From the NCBI GenBank assembly GCA_002335945.1, contig DDDD01000089.1, positions 1 to 14,792 of the forward strand: 14,792 bases of DNA. The letters run 5' to 3'. Source of the stretch: Porticoccaceae bacterium UBA1989. Its GTDB lineage: Bacteria; Pseudomonadota; Gammaproteobacteria; Pseudomonadales; Porticoccaceae. Numbering within the stretch: position 1 is the first letter of the stretch; the number at the start of each line of letters is the position of its first letter. A program made the position numbers and the translations under genes. The notes under the pieces are model-generated. The model worked only from the letters and a program-made list of their open reading frames with translations, was not told where the DNA came from and made no database searches. Shown in pieces: positions 13,830 through 14,792 of the stretch.

Positions 13830-14231
13830 ATGGCATCACAGATTACAGGTAGCTGTTCTTGCGAAGCCGTGAAGTATTCATTGGTAGGCCCGCTAAAAGA
13901 TGCACGCAGCTGTCACTGTTCCATGTGCAGACGTATCTTTGCAGCACAGGCATCCGCCTGTGCTGAAGTGGATGCCGAGAAATTCTCCTGGATACAGGGA
14001 GAAGATCAGCTAACGAGCTATGTGGGAGAGAGGGGTTACGGTGTTCAGTTTTGCAAACACTGTGGGTCAACATTAAGCATTGTTTATAATGGCTTTATTC
14101 ACAGCCTCACGCTTGGCTGTATGGATGGCGATCCGAAGGTAGAGATTGACCGCCATATATTTGTTGGATCAAAGGCAAGTTGGGAAGTGATGCCTGAGGG
14201 TGTGACGGCGTTTGAAGAGTATCCAGAATAG
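13830..14231 (+). CDS. GFA/CENP-V family zinc-binding protein
   Basis: A 133-residue protein of the Gfa-like fold (Mss4-related), annotated in many genomes as glutathione-dependent formaldehyde-activating, though for most members that activity is unproven. All seven cysteines of the zinc sites are present: C9-x-C11 in GSCSCEAVKYS, C28-x-C30-x-x-C33 in SCHCSMCRR, and C75-x-x-C78 in FCKHCGSTL. The C-terminal DRHIFVGSKASWEVMPEGV is a usual ending. It begins 32 bases after the SDR stop on the same strand, so co-transcription is likely. A role in handling glutathione or reactive carbonyl adducts is possible but not shown. Confidence 0.93.
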   Translation: MASQITGSCSCEAVKYSLVGPLKDARSCHCSMCRRIFAAQASACAEVDAEKFSWIQGEDQLTSYVGERGYGVQFCKHCGSTLSIVYNGFIHSLTLGCMDGDPKVEIDRHIFVGSKASWEVMPEGVTAFEEYPE

Positions 14232-14252
14232 AGAAATGATGAGGGAAATCGG

Positions 14253-14741
14253 ATGATTATTCAGGAAGCCAAGGCAAGTGACTTCGCTGGGATTTGGCCA
14301 ATTTTTCGGTCGATCGCAGTGGCAGGTGATACCTATGCCTACAGCGCAGATATCTCCGAACAAGAAGCCCACCACCTCTGGATGAAATTGCCCGCTAAAA
14401 CCTTTGTGGTTGAAGAGGACGGAGAAATTCTCGGTACCTACTACATTAAAACTAATCAGGCTGGTCCTGGTGCCCATGTATGCAACTGCGGATATATGGT
14501 TTCAGATGCAGCTCGTGGACAGGGTCTAGCGACTGCCATGTGCAAGCATTCGCAAAAAATTGCAGTGGAATTAGGGTATAGAGCCATGCAATTTAATTTT
14601 GTGGCGTCTACCAATACTGGCGCGGTGGGACTCTGGGAAAAGCTGGGGTTTGACACTGTGGGCCGATTATCTAAAGCTTTTAAGCATCCGGTAGAAGGCT
14701 ATGTCGATGCATTGGTGATGTATAAGTGGTTGGTAGATTGA
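14253..14741 (+). CDS. GNAT-family N-acetyltransferase
   Basis: A 162-residue acetyltransferase. The acetyl-CoA loop is intact: MVSDAARGQGLATAMCKHSQ (82-101) carries R-G-Q-G-L-A. Motif B is FNFVASTNTGAVGLWEKLGF (114-133). The N-terminal IIQEAKASDFAGIWPIFRSI and FVVEEDGEILGTYYIKTN complete the fold. The style, with DTYAYSADIS near the front, resembles the group sometimes annotated as phosphinothricin or L-amino-acid N-acetyltransferase-like, but the substrate is unknown. It begins 21 bases after the GFA gene stop and closes the run of plus-strand genes. Confidence 0.92.
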   Translation: MIIQEAKASDFAGIWPIFRSIAVAGDTYAYSADISEQEAHHLWMKLPAKTFVVEEDGEILGTYYIKTNQAGPGAHVCNCGYMVSDAARGQGLATAMCKHSQKIAVELGYRAMQFNFVASTNTGAVGLWEKLGFDTVGRLSKAFKHPVEGYVDALVMYKWLVD

Positions 14742-14751
14742 TGTTTTATTA

Positions 14752-14792
14752 GTGAGATTTCTCCCTACGGTCGAAATGACAGGGCGGGTCGA
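14752..14792. repeat. Probable dispersed palindromic repeat, cut by the window end
   Basis: The sequence from GAGATTTCTCC onward contains ATTTC (14757-14761) facing GAAAT (14773-14777) around a CCCTACGG core, followed by GACAGGG. Strings of this form recur between genes in many bacterial genomes as REP-like repeats. Recognition is from memory, and no second copy exists in the window. Confidence 0.4.

Overview
The window reads as chromosomal DNA of a free-living, probably marine, Gammaproteobacterium of the Pseudomonadales/Cellvibrionales type. This is inference: it rests on moderate GC, compact gene packing, and the order tRNA-Phe / yggX / mutY / asmA-like next to hisB-hisH, which I recall from Pseudomonas and relatives. 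There is no CRISPR array, no transposase or integrase gene and no rRNA. Coding density is high, and the only gene-poor stretch near 300 bases is the left edge (1-305), which holds the tRNA-Phe unit and a repeat.

Left edge to 3.5 kb (minus strand). A tRNA-Phe(GAA) gene has a recognisable sigma70 promoter (274-302) and a rho-independent terminator (123-149). Beyond the terminator, positions 1-19 repeat the tRNA 3' end exactly and are followed by a cluster of short hairpins (17-99). Upstream of the tRNA lies a housekeeping operon of an AsmA-family protein, the adenine DNA glycosylase MutY and the YggX Fe(II)-trafficking/oxidative-protection protein. mutY starts 3 bases after the asmA-like stop, and yggX follows 24 bases after mutY.

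3.6-6.2 kb (minus strand). A metal-uptake module: a small secreted His-containing protein with a C-terminal ARAPP motif, followed by a TonB-dependent outer-membrane receptor. The receptor has five His/Asp/Glu-rich segments and resembles ZnuD-type zinc receptors. The receptor's ribosome binding site can pair with the last codons of the small gene, which suggests translational coupling. The module sits between the asmA-like gene and hisB.

6.2-8.6 kb. Histidine biosynthesis genes hisB and hisH (plus strand) are separated by a degenerate 16-bp tandem repeat that starts inside the end of hisB. hisA and hisF, usually next in line, are absent. A GNAT acetyltransferase gene (minus) and a DUF2288 gene (plus) follow.

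8.7-14.8 kb. A TetR-family regulator (minus) is divergent from a run of plus-strand genes: a PhyH-type Fe(II)/2-oxoglutarate dioxygenase, a ketopantoate-reductase-like dehydrogenase, an acyl-CoA dehydrogenase, a classical SDR resembling HSD10-type 3-hydroxyacyl-CoA dehydrogenases, a GFA/CENP-V-type zinc protein and a GNAT acetyltransferase. A near-perfect 12-bp-arm inverted repeat in the divergent promoter region is the likely TetR operator. The set looks like a regulated catabolic cluster for an acyl-CoA-linked substrate. The CoA ligase, hydratase and thiolase that would complete it are not in the window, and the substrate cannot be read from the sequence. The window ends in what looks like a dispersed palindromic repeat.

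The most unusual items are the metal receptor/small peptide pair with its predicted anti-Shine-Dalgarno helix, the 16-bp tandem repeat between hisB and hisH, the tRNA-tail repeat with its hairpin cluster, and the TetR-controlled dioxygenase cluster.
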